Shown here in pieces: positions 31,201 to 41,845 of a DNA stretch of 64,000 nucleotides. Origin of the DNA: Datisca glomerata. Lineage: Eukaryota > Streptophyta > Magnoliopsida > Cucurbitales > Datiscaceae. Under the pieces are notes generated by a model. The model searched no databases and was not told where the DNA came from. It was given only the letters and a program-made list of their open reading frames with translations. The translations under genes and the position numbers were made by a program. The DNA lies in assembly GCA_003255025.1 (NCBI GenBank), contig QANY01003900.1:186001-250000 (forward strand). Reading direction: 5' to 3'. Each line of letters opens with the position of its first letter. The first letter of the stretch is position 1.

Positions 31201-33285
31201 TAATCAATCAATCAATATGTTCTAAGCCAAAAAGGTTTTTATGCTGTTCGAGACACCTTGAAAGTAAACTTGTAGGGCTGCTCCCCAGAGGGATACGAGT
31301 TGTTTGCATGTTCATAGCGCTGTAGCTGCCTATCACTATATGTCAATAACAGGGAAAAGTAGAAAGGAGAGGGAAAGGCTGCACAATTTTTTTATGGTAG
31401 GTAAAGTAAAATATATAGGAAAGGCGTGCACAATCACCAAATATAGACTGAAAAATCACTTAAAGTGTACTAATTGCCGGCTATTTTTCATGGCATACAA
31501 TAAGCCTTGTTTACGAAAACGTGATAACATCTCGCACAACGTAGGGTTACAGGGTACTTACTACTTAGAAATAGCCCAAGGTAACTGATGCACCAAAAGA
31601 ATATGGGGGTATGGGGGATGGATGAAGTCCTACACGCTGCCATTACATTCATCCTTCTAAAGCCTTTCCATCATGTACCATGGCATAATCTAAGTAATCC
31701 CTACAAACTTCCCAAACTTTTTTTTGGTAATGTGGGTATCCTGGGGCCCATGCCCCGACTAGGGCACGGGCAGAGACAGAGCCTCCAAGCTGAGCGTGCT
31801 CCCACGGCCCCTGAGATGCAACCGGATAAAGCCTCAATGGCCCCAAGAGATTTGAGCACTGGTGAGTTTCGAACTTGGGACTTCAGGCGTTACCGCTCTA
31901 TTCCCAGTGCCTGCCCAACCACTTGCCCAACCCCTCAAAGTTTAAAAACTTCCAAACTTGTCCACGGTAAAGCACAATTTGGACAATGAAGAATAAAACT
32001 CATAGATTCCTTAGCTCATTTCCAAATGTAATGTTTGCCATAACCAGACATCTTCTCTTCAAATTAACCAGACTGCCAGAGAAAGAATACTCTTCTTTAA
32101 CGTCAAAAGTAAAACAGGCAACCTTTAGTGGAACCTTAAATTTCCATATACTTCTCTAAGAAAAGGGTATCTGCCATGGCTCCTTACAGAATAAAAGGAA
32201 GATTTTATTGAGAAAACTACCAAGGAAATTGTGCTTGCATCAACATCATCCAACTTGAATAAGCACATCCTCCAAAGATTTATTGAGCGTTCTAAGGTAG
32301 GGAAGGATAAGATCATTCTATAATTTCGTCAGTTACCATGACAGACATTACTTTATTGTTTTTAGTTGATTTGGTCACCCCATCCCCAATTTACTGAGAA
32401 TCAGCTCAATGAGTTCTTCTTGCCTATTCAAGTTTGGGAAGCGATTTTCCGTTCAGTTGCAGCACTATCAACACAAATCGGGATATTGTCCCACCCTTTC
32501 TGCAATAACTCCTAAACTGATTTTTCTGATCTTGGGAGGATGGGGTGTTTGAACAAAGGTGTTGTTGCAGTATAACAACGATAGTGAAAAGACATATGGG
32601 ACTTAAAACTGATAGCACGAACAAGTGATATAGATAATTACTTTTCAGGCATAAGAATCTTCCTATCGCTGTTAAAGTCTTGAAGCCAATCCTCATCCTC
32701 GTTGTCCAGGTCATACTCAACAAACTCTCCAATCTCAGCCCGAGCTTAAATTAGTTGAACAAAAAGTGAGCGATCATATAAATAGTGATTAGTGTTAGTT
32801 GAAAAAAGTTTGACAACGTTCACGAACCTCCTCTCCCTCGTAAATATGAGGTTGGCTGACCGAAAGTGCGGGAATAATCTCTTTCGTATGTGTCTACCAC
32901 TACATATTGAGGAGTGGGTATATCAGCAGCAGCCAATTTCTTGCTATGTACTTGATGTACCTAAAGAGTGGAAAAAACTTTTTTTAGAGTGATAAAAAAA
33001 CGTAATTTGCCCAATGCAACTTAAAGGGGAGAGAAACCAACGTGAAATTTCACGATTCCAAATAAGTATTACAGGGACTAAAAGGTGCAAATGTAATATT
33101 ACAGAAGTACTAGCAAGCTAAAGTTTTCAGACCACCTCGGTATCTGCCTCGGCAGCAAGACGAAGAAGCTGGGAATTACGGGTAGAAGTGGGGGTCTCAT
33201 CATCTTCCAAGTCTTTAACAGACTTGACAATAGGAAGCTTCTTATGGATGTCGAGCGGACGAGGTCTGAATGACAACCTACTCAT
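25240..33285 (-). CDS. Enhancer of polycomb-like protein (EPL1 domain)
   Basis: Twelve exons, minus strand: 33285-33136, 32960-32828, 32744-32642, 31057-30934, 27978-27913, 27691-27653, 27240-27160, 27017-26970, 26342-26292, 26191-26123, 26007-25765, 25470-25240; 1338 bp, 445 aa, all in phase. EPL proteins scaffold the catalytic (piccolo) part of the NuA4 histone H4/H2A acetyltransferase in the nucleus. The EPL1 domain spans about residues 1-170: [87 protein letters not shown]. Next come [38 protein letters not shown] and a coiled-coil stretch around [18 protein letters not shown]. The tail keeps [12 protein letters not shown] and [20 protein letters not shown]. The exon 1 donor (GAG/GTGGTC) is weak. 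Introns 3 and 4 (1.6 and 3.0 kb) carry SINEs and a LINE fragment. Confidence 0.94.
26451..26575. repeat. 63-bp imperfect tandem duplication in an EPL intron
   Basis: Two neighbouring copies start with ctatactcccctc(a/c)tatttctaag(a/g)cgtg and end with aaaaagtg(t)gcg; the second has small deletions. It lies between EPL exons 8 and 9. Confidence 0.75.
28330..28493 (-). mobile_element. tRNA-derived SINE in an EPL intron
   Basis: Read on the minus strand it starts gaggggctagccgaatggtc, with a Pol III A box in TAGCCGAATGG (about 28485-28471) and a B box GGTTCGAGTCCC (28443-28432), about 30 bases apart as in tRNA genes. The body differs from the copies at 31.8 and 48.2 kb, so it is a separate subfamily. 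Not a tRNA gene: no cloverleaf closes. Confidence 0.75.
29000..30690 (-). mobile_element. 5'-truncated LINE (L1-type) fragment
   Basis: On the minus strand, pieces of a plant LINE reverse transcriptase appear in order through several frames. A block before the RT reads [20 protein letters not shown] (around 30480-30420), followed by WRPK...FNSIDG at 30290-30240. A GDK.-G..-F..-FL segment lies at about 30180-30090, and a later RT segment contains [20 protein letters not shown] (around 29400-29340). There are several stops and shifts. No endonuclease part was found, in line with the usual 5' truncation of LINEs. It sits inside EPL intron 4 in the same orientation as the gene. Confidence 0.8.
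29180..29203. repeat. Poly-C tract with an ambiguous base
   Basis: About 20 C with an N at 29189 and one G, inside the LINE fragment. Same kind of low-quality homopolymer as at 20.97 and 49.9 kb. Confidence 0.9.
31718..31936 (-). mobile_element. tRNA-derived SINE with poly-A tail in an EPL intron
   Basis: On the minus strand: 5' end gaggggttgggcaagtgg, A box at about 31932-31918, B box AAGTTCGAAACTC (31876-31864), a body of about 130 bp, and a 3' end ...gggtatacccacattaccaaaaaaaaa-like, with the A run at 31725-31718. This is the most complete SINE copy here. It lies in EPL intron 3 and belongs to the same family as 48.2 kb (shared head and box spacing). Confidence 0.8.
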
Positions 33286-33880
33286 TGCTGCTCATCTCTA
33301 TCCCCCTCTTCTGCTTTTAAATTTCACCCAACCACCTCTTCCAAGAATGATGTATCAGAGAAGATGACAAAACTGAATGAACAAACATAAGTAAAATTAG
33401 AAGAAAACATGGACGAGTGAAGGAGTGTTGTCTGACGACGAGGCGAGAGAGAGAGCTGAAATTAACCTGGAAAGAATAAAACTTGCAAAGAGGAAGCTAG
33501 GGTTTGGTTGAATCTCAGCTCGAGCTTTTCACCTTTAGCAATTGCAACTTGATTTTCTTTCGTCTTGCTGCCGAGGCTCCCCGTAAGATCCAATTTAAAT
33601 TAAGACCCAATTCTAAAAGGCAGAGAGACTAAGGAGAAGAGAAGAGAATCAGAACGCACAAACATATGAAACACGTTCAAGAAAAATGAGAAGACGATCA
33701 CGATATGAAACGTGATTGATTTATATTTAAATTTTTATAGAATAATATAAAATATAAAGACATAAAAGTTGTTAAAAATGTATGTTGTTCATTGAGAATG
33801 TGTAATAAAGTTATAAAATGTTCTGCAGAATAATGATTTTTTGTATGTAGGTTGTGTTGATTTTTGTAAGGTGGGGAGCA
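33286..33880. other. EPL upstream region
   Basis: Holds the EPL 5' UTR and promoter. GA-rich segments occur at 33445-33475 and 33620-33650. An attgcaacttg...gtcttgctgccgaggc stretch at 33540-33580 repeats part of EPL exon 1 wording (gtcttgctgccgaggc), apparently a short duplicated piece. No other gene is seen. Confidence 0.5.
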
Positions 33881-34599
33881 TCTGCACTGATTTACGCTGT
33901 ACTGAATGCGTTTTTTGTAAAGACGTCTTTTGTAAGGTGGAAGCAACCGCAATGAATGCGTCTTTGCAAAAGACGTCTTTAGGCTGCACTGAAGGCGTCT
34001 TTTGTAAAAACGTATTTTGCCAACTTAAAGTCGTCTTTACAAAATATGCCTTCCGACATGGTCATTCACCTTAATTTTGGAATTAGTTTCAAAACTAAAT
34101 TATTTTCAAAATCACATTAAACCCAAAAATTACCCGCTAAAATGCCAAAACGTTTCTGCACAACTGTTTTGCCACAGTCACAACGCTCATGTACAATTTC
34201 TTATTAACTAATCGTGTGCCCCTTCATAAATCTTCGCAAACCAACCATATTTTACATATTTAAAGGATTTTCAGCATTTTAATGTACATTTAAACAAAAC
34301 AAAATATGGAGTAATTTAAATTCTAAGGTGGTTTCAGAAAAGACGATTTCTCGGCGACGTGATATCTCATGCTAGCATGGAAAAATTGTTTTAAAGACGA
34401 TTTAGCTCAACTTGATATCATCTTTTGAAAGACAATATCTTTGTAAAGATAAATCGTCTTTTACAAACGCGTGTCTGCTTAAAATAAAGCGATCATCATC
34501 TTTTACATCCAGGCTCAAGTCACCTTCTGCAAAGACGGTTTCAATTTAAGTTGAAATCGGCTTTGTAAAAGACGACTTCACCCTAGACAATTAAATGCC

Positions 34600-34891
34600 T
34601 AGCCCCCCACAACCCCCCCCTCTTCCGGCTTCTCTCTTCTCTTCTCTTCTCTTCTTCTTTCTTCTTTTCTTATTCTATTCTAAGTATACTCGAGCTAGTC
34701 CACACGCATACTTTATCTCTTTAACTTACTAGCTCTCTCTCTCTCTCAGCCACAAGCTGTCTTTCTCAATCTCACTCGTGAGCTCTGTCTCAGCCATAAC
34801 ATTCTCTCTCTCGCCCATGAACTTTCTCCCTTACTCTTACCTGCAAGCTCTCCTTTCATCTACAAGTCCTCTCTCTCTCTCTCCCTCTATG

Positions 34892-34929
<38 letters not shown>

Positions 34930-35400
34930 TATGCATGCATGTATGTGTGTATGTATATATCTATCTATTTATATCTATCTATATATTTATCTATTTATCT
35001 ATCTATCTATCTCTCAGTATTCAATTTCAGACATGTTGTTTGTAATGTTATATTGTACTCTTGTTTTGGTGCATTTGGAGGCAGAGGAATGCTAGGGTGT
35101 TTATCCCTCTCTCTCTCTCTATCGCCCTCTCTTTCTCCTTCCCTCCATCTTTCTATCTCTCATTTTTCCTCTATCTTTCTATATTTATCTATGCACCTGT
35201 CTATATTTATCTCTTTATCTCTCCCCTCTCTCTCCCATATCTCTCCTCTTTGTCTCTCTCTCTCTCACACGCACACACGCAAGCTCTATTTCTTTGCCTT
35301 ACTTGCACCCACAAGCCATCTCTCTCTCACTCACTGTTGCATCTCTTTCTTTCAAATCCTAGGTACATTCTTAACTCATTCAAATTCTGGAAAAAAATGT
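34600..35400. repeat. Simple-sequence-rich block (CT, TA, CA, TATC)
   Basis: Consecutive runs: tcttctcttctc, (CT)n at 34730-34880, (TA)n/(CA)n at 34890-34932, TATC/TATT repeats at 34955-35015, (TC)n at 35103-35275. The long frames through here (LSLSLS, YIYIYI) are translations of the repeats. Confidence 0.9.
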
Positions 35401-35639
35401 AATTTAACTTCAATTTTTTATGATGGTTGTGTAACGTGCTTATTGGAATCTTTTATAGCTTGTAATGATTGAAATTCAAATTTTATAGCTTTTATATGTT
35501 TATAGCATTTACGGGTTGATTTAAATTTTAGTTTCTAAAATTTTTTTGTGAATGTGTTGAGTAGCTTCTAAAATTTTAGTCCTGAAAGTTCGAATGTTTA
35601 GATTTTTGTTAAACTCTAGATTTTGTTCTGAAATTTTAT

Positions 35640-36960
35640 ATATTGATTAGTAGGTTGACAGATGGGGGAAATATCTATGGTAATTTATGTTACATGAATG
35701 GCAATGTCGTAGACGGTCCAATCATACTTTTTCAAAAGGATATGGCATTTTACGGGCTCAATCATACCTTATATGATGCATCGTCAATTGATCTTCTCCA
35801 TTGGAAGTTGAAGATCATTTATCGATTTCCTATCACCCTTAGTGTTGAGTCATTTAACTATGCGACATTTCCTATAAGGGATAATGAAGATGCGGTTGTG
35901 ACGTTTGCTAGTGTGTTATAATTTTCTCCTCCAAACGCAATCGAATTATTTATAGAAAAAACTGGTAAAGATGCAAGAGGTCCTAGCACAAACTCGTGTG
36001 ATGACAATATGAGTGTGCTTGAAATATGTGATAATGCACTGAGATCTCCAATCTATGACAATGAATCTTATCCTAGTTCATGAAATACGCATACTCCTAC
36101 CGTCCATGTGAACCCATCTAACCCTCCACGAGCATCTTCCTAGAAGAATTTGAAGTTGTATAAGCTTGTAGTGGTGACATTGCCGAAGATGATCAAGCTC
36201 TAGTTGATGATGAAAGCGTGAACCCTTCATTTTAAAAGGAAAAATTGATGGAGGACTCAAGCATATGATGGTGGATACCAATATGGTTGGATGACAAAAA
36301 ACATTATGGAATGTGTGAATGATGTACTCAAAAGAGCTCGCATGTTACCTATGTGGCTTTGGTTTAACTTATATTTTATCGCAGTGTGAATTGGTTTGAA
36401 ACGAGGAGAAGTAAACTAGAGATGATTTACAACGAGATGAATAGTATATTGCTTGTTGTTGATGAGATAACCAATTATGAAGCGAATTTTAGTTCACGAT
36501 CTATCATCAATTTTTCCTGTGCAAATGAAACATTTGTGGTCAAAACTAGAATGCATGGCTTTTACGTGGAGGAGGGTGAACAAAAGTTACGAATTTAAAG
36601 GTACGATCATACAGTGCAACAAGTGGCCTCTTATGTTCGCATCGATCTACAGTATGTTCGCATGCTCATATCTATAGTTGGAAATTCATTGAACATTAGA
36701 GGATATCAATGTTTGTCGAGTGTTATAAGTCATAGTTCGAGCCCATACCTCATGAACGTTATCGGGAAGTACCTGATTTTTCAATAGTGCAACCTTACCA
36801 AGAAAGCTAGACTCAAGTCATCATATATACGAAATAAGATGGATTGGCGAGAACTAAGTACTTAGAGTAGATTTGGAATTTATAGACAAGAACGACATAA
36901 CTCCTAAAATTCTCCTTCTCATGATGGAGGACAATCTTCCAATGCCTCGTAGACTAAGAT
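35640..36960 (+). pseudogene. MULE transposase remnant
   Basis: The N-terminal MuDR-type region reads as GGNIYGNLCYMNGNVVDGPI, then DLLHWKLKIIYRFP and FPIRDNEDAVVTFASV, matching the usual order (G.i....G..., L..L...., YR.P, F.i.dDeDV..mf). The central DDE catalytic part is missing. The C-terminal part starts at MTKNIMECVNDVLKRARMLP (MULE consensus MT.N..E..N..L..AR.LP), continues with WFETRRSKLEMIY, a ruined SWIM-type zinc finger and RNKMDWRE near 36.84 kb. Several stops and shifts and the loss of the catalytic centre mean it cannot transpose. Confidence 0.75.
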
Positions 36961-37169
36961 GCATTTATTTTACTTAATGTGTTTCATTATTGTATTCCAT
37001 GACTATAGGTTTGAATTATATACATTTGATTTCATTCTTCTTACATAGTGTAATATTTGAATTATATGTCTAGATTTAGTTCTTATGTAATATATGTCTA
37101 CAATTTAGGTCTAATGTAATATATGCACTTGATTTCATTTTTATTAAACTATCATTTTTAGGATGTTGA

Positions 37170-38440
37170 TCGAGTAGCATGGAGCAGGACCCCCGGGATA
37201 GCTCGATATTATATTTACAGGATCAATAAAGATCCCAACATGTTTAGAACCATGAGGATTCTCGGTACTGCTTTACATTGTTTTCATCATACTACAATGG
37301 TACATCTGACCATTCTACACATGCATATTATTCCTTATTTAGAACGTGTTGTTGTTATGGAGTTGCAGGTGTTGAGTTTATCCCCCTCAACTGGAATTCG
37401 ATCACATCCTCCATGGGGAGATGGCATCCTTAAACACATACATTTTATATAATACATTGTGAGTGTATTACCACTCTACATGATGTGCATAAATATAATT
37501 GGGGTTCTCACTTGATGGTGTGGCTATCATGGGTATTGCACATCAAAATTGACCACAAGTATAATAGTATGTGTTAGGTTTTTGACAAGTCCAACATGAT
37601 TTGTATGGATCATGTTTAATATGTCACGTTTGACTACTTTCCCCAATTAGGTGATGATGATTATGAAATTCATGTACAGCGTTATACTAGTGATTATGTT
37701 ATGTAACTTATTGGAGGTACTCTTTTTTCTAATAAGTCAAATGCTAATGTGTACTTGATATTTTGTTGCCATCCAACTGAAGACTTTTCATGTTGCTGGT
37801 TAATAGAGGTAGCACATGTCTAGCGTGGTTGTATAAGGAGATGTCACAAAGACCTCTACCCATATTCTTGAAGTGCACAAATTTGCGTTAGACAGATAAA
37901 CTTCGGATCATGTAACACTTTTTATATTATTAGTGTATACAATTCTCGAATTTTGTGAATAATTTAAAAAATGCTTTTGCCAGGTTATACGAAAACCTTA
38001 CAATGATATCATCATTACACTTTATGAATACTACATTATACATAAAAATATATGGTGAACTATCTATCCCCTCGTTTATTTTCATATAGTGGAATGGCAT
38101 CTACTCAATTATATGTTTAAGATAAATTGATATGATTCAACGTGCGTCAGAGTCATATTATATCATATAAGAGTTGCATGACATTGACTTGAAGGGAAGA
38201 CATAAATTAAATTAGGGTATCTCACATCAAGCATACATTCAAATATGGGATGAGTGCAGAGCGTACATTACTAGGGGAATGGATCAAGATGGATTTGACA
38301 ACTCATACATGTAATGATATCGGGTAATCACACGACAATACATAACTAAATAGGAAGTCTTATAATTGAATTCTATTTTTCAAAAAATTATATAGGTTAT
38401 GTGTTGATTATTATTCTTTACACTTATTGTAACTTTTTTT
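37170..38440 (+). pseudogene. Plant mobile domain (MAIN-like) remnant
   Basis: Across several frames the translation follows the plant mobile domain order: LEFDHILHGEMAS (F.L.cGE.t.tL), then YNWGSHLMVWL (y.wG...l..LY..L), then, after a gap, YENLTMISSL ending in a DLKGRHKLN and QAYIQIWDECRAYITRGM stretch (family: DLRGR..DDW...H...I..W..R...iv.g). Plant mobile domains occur in MAIN/MAIL proteins and, fused to MULE transposases, in transposons. The position just after the MULE transposase fits the latter. Many stops; not functional. Confidence 0.65.
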
Positions 38441-39425
38441 ATCTATGCAGACGGATAGCTATGATAATATCAACAACTTGACGCTAGACGATGTCGAATC
38501 ATCTTGGATAATGCCTCGAATATGTAATGTTTGTGAGATAACGTTACATGCTTAACCAAGCAAGTGAGGCTTACCAAGCTTCATTGTATAGATGCCATTT
38601 AATACAGACTTCAGCTCATAGAAGTCAACAAGAAGCATACATGTCTCAGTAAGAACCATACATGCGGCTAGTCTTTTATACATCTAGAGATGGCCTTTGA
38701 CTCTAGTTGGTTCCACTTTTAAACCATTTCATCAACCTAAAAAACATAGAGGATGAGATGTAACTCTTGAAGAAGGAAAGTAGGGGGCGTGCCTAAAACT
38801 TGGAAGACGCGTCTATTGTGGAAGACACGTCTATTATGATGAACGAATGTGTAAATGATCAAGAAATTGTTGATGAAGAACGTGCTAATAAAGAAGTTTT
38901 ATCACAAGTAACGCAATTACAAACATACGAAAGATGTCCTATAAAAATTAGAAGATGACCATCATGTGGAACATAATTGACTTCTTTGATAGTTAGACTT
39001 AGTGCGTGAGAGAGACATCATTGTTAATGTTCTTTTTAGGAGCCTGGTGTAAATAATACACTTTTAATGTTCTTTTAATCATTTTTTACTCTTTTATGTT
39101 TTAAGATTTGCAAAAAAATACAGGTTACACATTATTTATGATTTTGGAATATATGAAATGTTTATAAAATGTTACGTTGTTGTGTTTGATAGATGTTATG
39201 CAGGTTGGATATTTTATATATTATGCAGGTTAAAATGGATATTCTAAGAGGTAAAGTTGTATTGAAATTATCTTTTGAAAAGACAATTTCTAATAGGGTA
39301 GAAATCACCAGACTAGAAATGGTCTTTTCAAGATATCATCCTTTAAAAAATTTGTCTTTTCAAAAGACGATTTCTAGCATGGAAGAAATCATCTTTTTGA
39401 AAGACGGTTTCACCTAAAAGATGAT

Positions 39426-40537
39426 TGCCAAACTAGCCAAAACTACCCTAGTTTTGGAATATATTTCAAGATTACCATATTTCCGAAATGTTTTTTTAAA
39501 TAACGCATTGTTAGTGTTAAAAGCCTCATATTGTGTTATGCGATTTGATCAAAAGTTCAGAAAATTGTCTTCTCATTTAATAGAATTGGGATGCTTGAAG
39601 CTGACATGTCTCTTGCAATGAGTAATATGAGGCTCAAAATTGTGGGTGTTTTAATAATATCAAGTAAAGGAGAATCGGTCTATGGTCGAATCAGTAATAA
39701 ATAAATAGGAATGTGTAGTTGTACCATTCAGGATTGCGTCCCGAGTTGTTATATAGTTTTGAAAGGGAGAAAAATGCTAGGTGCAGAGACTCAATAGAAG
39801 ATGTTCTAACAAATGGAGTTAAGAGTATTGCATTGGTAAGGAAGAATTACTGGGCGTAAAAGAAAAAAAAAATAGGTTGATTCGGATTGGCTCATTGCAA
39901 TTACGGGTCAAATGCATTATATAGTCTCACTTTTCATTTTGACAATTCTTTTTTCTTATCTTATTCAGGCTTTAAAACCTTGATATCTTGAGGTCATATA
40001 TAGTAATAAGAGTTTGCCTCAACTTGTCTCGTGTGTGTCAATATAACCTCAAACCCCACATTTTACATAAATCCATTAGTCTTTCCATCTTTGAAAGCTA
40101 CTTGCACTAAAATTGATTTTTCGATAACCATCGAATATAAAATTCTTCACAAAAAATCAAAATAAGTAGTTTCATAATGAAATTGAGATTATTAGTAAGT
40201 TATATAGGATGGGGAATTAAATCCATTGATGGATCGTCCCAAAGTTGGCGATCAACAAGAACTATGAAAAAACCAATCTTCACACAATGTGACAGTATGT
40301 AGTCTCGCCCAATGCGGTAGAAATTGACCTAATGCAAAACATCATCAGCAATCCGCGTTTACTCAAAACAACATCATAACTCAGCCTCATCCAAAGCATA
40401 ATTAAGTGTTCTCCTAAAGCGTAAAGAGTAATCAACTTAATCCACATAAGCATTAGTTGCCAATGCCTAGAATGACACTAGATATAAAATATATTCCAAT
40501 GTGAGAGTATCCCATCTCGCCAGAGTGATGTATATTT
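39426..40537. other. Intergenic DNA between MULE and Copia insertions
   Basis: About 1.1 kb of AT-rich DNA with no supported gene. The sequence ttttggaatatatttcaag at 39454 resembles ttttggaattagtttcaaa at 34076 on the other side of the MULE, so repeat-derived sequence may extend a little past the stated MULE ends. Confidence 0.4.
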
Positions 40538-41186
40538 TGTAATAAAATGAATGATGTATTTTATTAAAAATAAACAATATATTACATAAAAATGTACAAA
40601 ATATAGAAAATTAAGATTACGCAGAAAACTTAGACCGAGGCTTGCAAATTGCGCAATGGGCTAAAACAGTCTTGGACGCATGTCTTCAGAATACAACGGT
40701 CTCGTAGGAAGCAGTAAGCAACACAACAATACTCTCTCCCTTGGTGAACCAGAAAATGTTTGCCTCCGATTTTTTACTTTTGACGAAATGAATTTTTTTT
40801 TCTTTTCTTATTTCAATGATGCCCACAAAATTATTTTATATAGAAGCGATTGTGACTATTTTAACAGTCACAGAGGTTAGACTTGTGACTATCCATAACA
40901 GTCACAAGTAGCAGTTATAAAATAACCACTACGGTGCCTCTACAAAGGCACCTCCGTGAATACACCTCTTGAAAATGTCTGATAACCGAAATAAAAAAAT
41001 AAAACGGTCCAGGAAAATCAAGCTCAAGAGACCCAAGAGCCCAAGGCCCTAAGGCCATATCAAAGACCCTTAAATATATTATTTCAAGGCTTGGGTATGA
41101 ACACATTACCTCAAGGTTTTACACAAAACTTTCACCACTAAGCTACTAACCAACATATGTCCATTCACTATAAAATAAATATAACA
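40538..41186 (-). repeat. Copia 3' LTR
   Basis: Begins TGTTATATTTATTTTATAG and ends CATTTTATTACA on the minus strand. It has a TATA box (TATATAAAAT, about 40842-40833) and AATAAA-type signals near the end. Its first 76 bases match 44309-44383 closely (one indel and a few changes). Two short hairpins lie upstream of the TATA box at 40852-40908. Confidence 0.85.
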
Positions 41187-41845
41187 TCCCCCCACATGAA
41201 TGGACAACCAACAAGCATTTTCATCTGAGCACAGCAGGAATGATATCGCATCGAGAGTGGTAGCTTTTGGATTTGAACCATCCTTAGTAAAAGACTATTG
41301 AGAGTACTTGGTTGATAAGTAAACTTGATGTCTTGAACTCATCAACCGTTGATATAATCCTTAACAATAGATGTTACACGGCTCACTTCTTAACACATTT
41401 TGTTCTAGCGGTTGTGTTCCTTTTGGCCATGAACAAATCCTGATTTAATGAGTGCTATAAAATTTCGCCTTATTAAATCTCATAGAAGCGGCCTCACTTC
41501 TCACTCACATAAGTGACCACTTATCAAGAGTATCATGTCATACTCTTACTAGTTACAAGCTATAAGTGTCATTAAAAGCTATGCTTAACCTTTCTATTCT
41601 TTACAAGCAGCACCAATTACGTCTTAGGAATAAATGGGAGATAATTTCTCCTTAAGTGCTCTTGGTGAGTTAATCACAACTAGTTTTCCTATTGAACCTA
41701 GTCCATGGGATCTCCAATTGCTAGGTTAGGTTTCCATTGAGCTAACTCGTTGATAAAGGCCTTAGCCCCATCCCCCTCGACCTTTTCTTTACTTGCTCTC
41801 TAGACAATCCTTTGGTGAGCGGATCCGCCAGATTTTCTTTAGTTC

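Larger units (their letters stand above)
33880..39425 (+). mobile_element. Decayed Mutator-like element (MULE) with plant mobile domain
   Basis: The interval is bounded by two clusters of a short motif, AAAGACG(A/G)(T/C)TTC or its complement: 33905-34575 on the left and 39270-39415 on the right, in both orientations at each end. Between them lie remnants of a MULE transposase (35.64-36.96 kb) and of a plant mobile domain (37.17-38.44 kb), both on the plus strand. Exact ends and a 9-bp target duplication could not be fixed. Clusters of small motifs near both ends are also known from CACTA elements, but the coding remnants argue for MULE. Confidence 0.7.

Noticed and set aside
31304..31989. Two plus-strand frames of 94 and 133 aa
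   Set aside because: They lie in an EPL intron; the second is antisense to a SINE and neither resembles a protein family.
34778..35472. Three long overlapping frames rich in S, L, I and Y
   Set aside because: They are translations of CT, TA and TATC simple repeats.
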